Shown piece after piece: positions 62,401 through 64,000 of a stretch of DNA of 64,000 bases. A model generated the notes under the pieces. That model did no database searches, was not told where the DNA came from, and worked only from the letters and a program-made list of their open reading frames with translations. Origin of the DNA: Oasisia sp. SBJ-2009 (Eukaryota > Annelida > Polychaeta > Sabellida > Siboglinidae). The translations under genes were made by a program, and so were the position numbers. Each line of letters starts with the position of its first letter. Position 1 is the first letter of the stretch. Location: NCBI GenBank assembly GCA_964017155.1, contig OZ024857.1:14870896-14934895 (forward strand). Direction: 5' to 3'.

Positions 62401-63786
62401 ACTGGTTGGTTTGAGCAAAAAGTACTACAGAGGCTACATTTTGTTGTTTGAAAGTTACATGAAATTACATAAAAATCTGCATAAAAGTGTTCATGGATTA
62501 AACAGCATATCACTGTTTTATACTGAACCTGTGTCGCCATACACCATGGTATGAATTACACCCACCCACACCACATAGGGTGTCTAAATACTTCATTTTT
62601 AAAACAATCAACCAAGACCAGTCCAATTTTCTTAAGAAACCATAAACAAAGGTAGTTAAGGCTTTAAACCGAATGCAACAATGAGTTCCTATTGTTGTCA
62701 GGAAGGGCAAGCGTAAAAAGATTACTTACAACATATTCAAATACAAAAGTGAGAGTGTTTTTCGTGTGGATGATGTCGTGTAGAGTGACTATGTTCGCGT
62801 GTTTCAGGCACTTCAACAATGACGCTGCAACAAGCAAAACTATTTTTATTTCACATAACATTTCATAATTTATTTATTCACTCCTAACTTATAAATTCTT
62901 AAGGTGTATACAGTTTAATATCCAAACCTCAATATCCAGAAACACTCCCTGGCAGACCTATTCATTTGACTCATCATAACCTCTTTGGGAAGTTTTAAGC
63001 TATTCTAAAATTACTGCACTAACACTATATCCAAAATCAAATATCGACAATAATCTATAGCCACCTAGTAGTTTACCTGCATTGTTTAACATGGGCAGCT
63101 CAGATCATTCTTACGAAATTATCTCACAAGTTGTTATTTCTAGAACAGTTAACCTTGGCTAAATTACCAGATAAATTCATAACTGAAACATGTCCGATGT
63201 ACTGTTTCTACATAGATTAATAAAACAAAGGATTCTTTGTTCACTTATGTTTTAGTTTGGATGGCACTAGTGCCCAATCTTGTTAAACTTGTCTAAGATT
63301 AGATATGACAAATGACCTAGATATGTTCTAGTTGTTTCCAGATCTCGGCTATGTTCTATTAACTGACTAGTCTGTATATATTGCGGTTACAATGTTATGA
63401 TCTTAGGAGGTCTCATTCAACAATTCAGTCTTTCTCAGAACATCATCACCAAGCCAACCTTTCTATGCTGGCACTGAGGGTGGTCAATGCTAGGTTGCTT
63501 GTCATCCTCAGTGGTTGCTTTACCTCCTAAATTGAGATGGGATCAACTTTATCATGATCTCTGAGTCATGAAGGATATGGTCCCCTATTTTGTCCACGTT
63601 TTTACACCAAATATACCACGCCAGCAGCCAGGGTTTTGAAAATGGGATGTCGGGGTGCCTGGCAGACATACTAACCACTACACTTTCACCCCACCCCTCC
63701 ACACACCTTCCCGTATGGCTGTGAATGGAGTCCCCTCCTCCTGTTGTAGTTGAATCTCCTTCAGCGCTACGACTTTATTCGTTAAG
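53471..63786 (-). CDS. CDK14/15: PFTAIRE-type cyclin-dependent kinase (partial: N-terminus beyond right edge)
   Basis: Ser/Thr kinase of the CDK14/CDK15 family, in which cyclin Y-type partners are known. Exons in transcript order: 63786-63707, 62824-62730, 62080-62018, 61714-61653, 60979-60918, 60443-60323, 59746-59653, 59236-59173, 57622-57525, 54564-54474, 53571-53471 (stop at 53473-53471). Every junction is GT-AG and in phase. Visible motifs: VALKEI with the ATP-binding Lys and TPFTAIRE, the family's signature helix (first exon); HRDLKPQN split across 61653 and 60979; [19 protein letters not shown] activation-loop end; [23 protein letters not shown] insert; C-terminal [11 protein letters not shown] tail. 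The Gly-rich loop and N-terminal extension would lie beyond position 64000. The tail looks closer to CDK15 than CDK14, from memory only. Three exons (59173, 57525, 54474) have tandem duplications across their donors. Confidence 0.93.
53970..54510 (-). repeat. 53-55 bp tandem repeat carrying exon end and splice donor, 10 copies
   Basis: Ten units, each with the coding tail of kinase exon 54474-54564 (encoding [11 protein letters not shown]) followed by GTACGT and about 20 bases of intron. Only the copy at the high-coordinate end is joined to the exon body. Units of 53 and 55 bp differ by one AG. The leftmost copy is slightly diverged (GTATGT). Confidence 0.95.
54632..55958. mobile_element. DNA transposon with 34-bp inverted ends (1.3 kb)
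   Basis: GTGACTCATCTTAACAAAA and the following bases at 54632-54665 match the inverse of 55925-55958 at 32 of 34 positions. Flanks are TATATAT on both sides, so a TA or longer duplication cannot be resolved. Near 55192 an ATG opens a short frame, and an acidic Asp-rich stretch ([18 protein letters not shown]) follows in another frame, as in some transposase N-termini. No catalytic domain remains. Confidence 0.7.
56150..57200. repeat. 25-bp minisatellite, about 40 copies
   Basis: Unit CTCTCTATCATTCTCTCTCC plus ATGCG or ACGCA, in the kinase intron between exons 57525 and 54474. The plus strand has no stop in any frame over about 1 kb, giving three overlapping spurious frames of 322-359 codons. 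Confidence 0.95.
57397..57556 (-). repeat. 80-bp tandem duplication across a kinase exon end and donor
   Basis: Two 80-bp copies, 57397-57476 and 57477-57556. The right copy contains the last 32 bases of exon 57525-57622 and its GTGAGA donor; the left copy repeats both within the intron. Reading through the first donor reaches an in-frame stop, so the duplicate donor could not give a longer exon. Confidence 0.9.
57722..58055 (+). mobile_element. SINE family B, reference copy
   Basis: The head resembles a tRNA: TGGCTCAGGGGTAGAGC (box A region) and GGGTTCGAATCC (box B). A 250-bp body ends in GCGCTATATAAGAAC, a tail style shared by many animal SINEs and LINEs. A T-rich stretch follows. Other copies: 58113-58735, 20063-20265, 15845-15960. 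Confidence 0.8.
58113..58735 (+). mobile_element. SINE family B, copy split by a MITE
   Basis: Head at 58113-58203 and body at 58524-58735 together align with 57722-58055; the block 58204-58518 is absent from the reference copy. Confidence 0.75.
58204..58518. mobile_element. MITE with CAGTGTTTC ends nested in SINE B
   Basis: Starts CAGTGTTTCCC and ends GAGAAACACTG. CTTGG is present on both sides (58199-58203 and 58519-58523). The reference SINE has the empty site. CAGTG termini are common in hAT relatives, but the duplication visible is five bases. Confidence 0.7.
59091..59209 (-). repeat. 45-bp in-frame tandem repeat across a kinase exon end and donor
   Basis: Copies at 59091-59135 and 59136-59180 and a partial copy at 59181-59209. 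Each full copy carries ATTATAG followed by GTAGGT. The exon 59173-59236 uses the donor at its 5'-most copy; the next donor, 45 bp on, extends the same frame by 15 residues ([15 protein letters not shown]). Confidence 0.9.
59356..59415. repeat. (TG)n microsatellite
   Basis: Dinucleotide run in the kinase intron upstream of exon 59173-59236. Confidence 0.95.
61118..61376 (+). mobile_element. SINE family A, uninterrupted copy
   Basis: tRNA-like head with GTGGTCGCGCAGTAGAGCG and box B-like GGTTCAATCCC, then a body containing GTAAAAGATCCCACACAGGG and TAGAGAAGGACAAC. It matches the split minus-strand copy at 20556-21040. Confidence 0.75.
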
Positions 63787-64000
63787 CTACAACACAACAT
63801 TTCATCTTTGAAACAAGCGTTCTCATAACACATCACCAGAAATGCGATCGCGCTATGTAAACAGATGGATGGACATTGGCTTGTAAATGGCTCATCAATA
63901 ACCTGAATTTGGCAAGTATAATTTTTAGATTTACAGGTGACCACTGACAAGTGTGTTATGTGGATGAGCACTGATCTGGGCGGAAAACAGTGACTGGGAA

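Overview
The window is animal nuclear DNA. Its genes are split into many short exons with GT-AG introns, exons are more GC-rich than the AT-rich introns and spacers, and microsatellites, minisatellites, tRNA-derived SINEs, decayed LINEs and short inverted-repeat transposons are abundant. Gene structure and repeat content suit a marine invertebrate. A mollusc or another spiralian, or a lancelet-like animal, are all possible, and the sequence does not settle which. There is no prokaryotic, organellar or viral gene set.

Layout, left to right. 1-6.0 kb: spacer with a GC-rich patch (about 0.83-1.48 kb) and simple repeats. 6.3-26.9 kb, plus strand: a complete puromycin-sensitive aminopeptidase gene (NPEPPS family, M1 zinc metallopeptidase) in 21 coding exons that join in frame to 864 codons. 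Its introns hold TTAA-flanked inverted-repeat transposons (one with a THAP-domain remnant), a hAT-like element with a broken BED-type zinc finger, two reverse-transcriptase fragments and several SINEs. 28.2-40.6 kb, minus strand: a 13-exon gene for a protein I do not recognise, with an acidic, EF-hand-like and coiled-coil-like character and a 22-bp micro-exon. 40.9-46.7 kb: spacer with repeats. 46.8-50.1 kb, plus strand: a compact three-exon gene for a 166-residue secreted Cys/Trp-rich protein, with a 38-bp minisatellite in its second intron. 53.5-63.8 kb, minus strand: 11 exons of a PFTAIRE-type cyclin-dependent kinase (CDK14/CDK15 family) running off the right edge, so its N-terminus is missing.

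The genes alternate in direction: aminopeptidase and unknown gene converge, unknown gene and secreted-protein gene diverge, secreted-protein gene and kinase converge. I see no functional linkage among them; they look like unrelated neighbours.

The most unusual pattern is that three kinase exons and one aminopeptidase exon have local tandem duplications whose unit spans the 3' end of the exon and its splice donor. In one kinase exon the 45-bp unit is in frame and the second donor would add exactly 15 residues. Other notable items are three short elements built from iterated self-complementary motifs, and nested insertions where the empty site can be read from a second copy of the host repeat.
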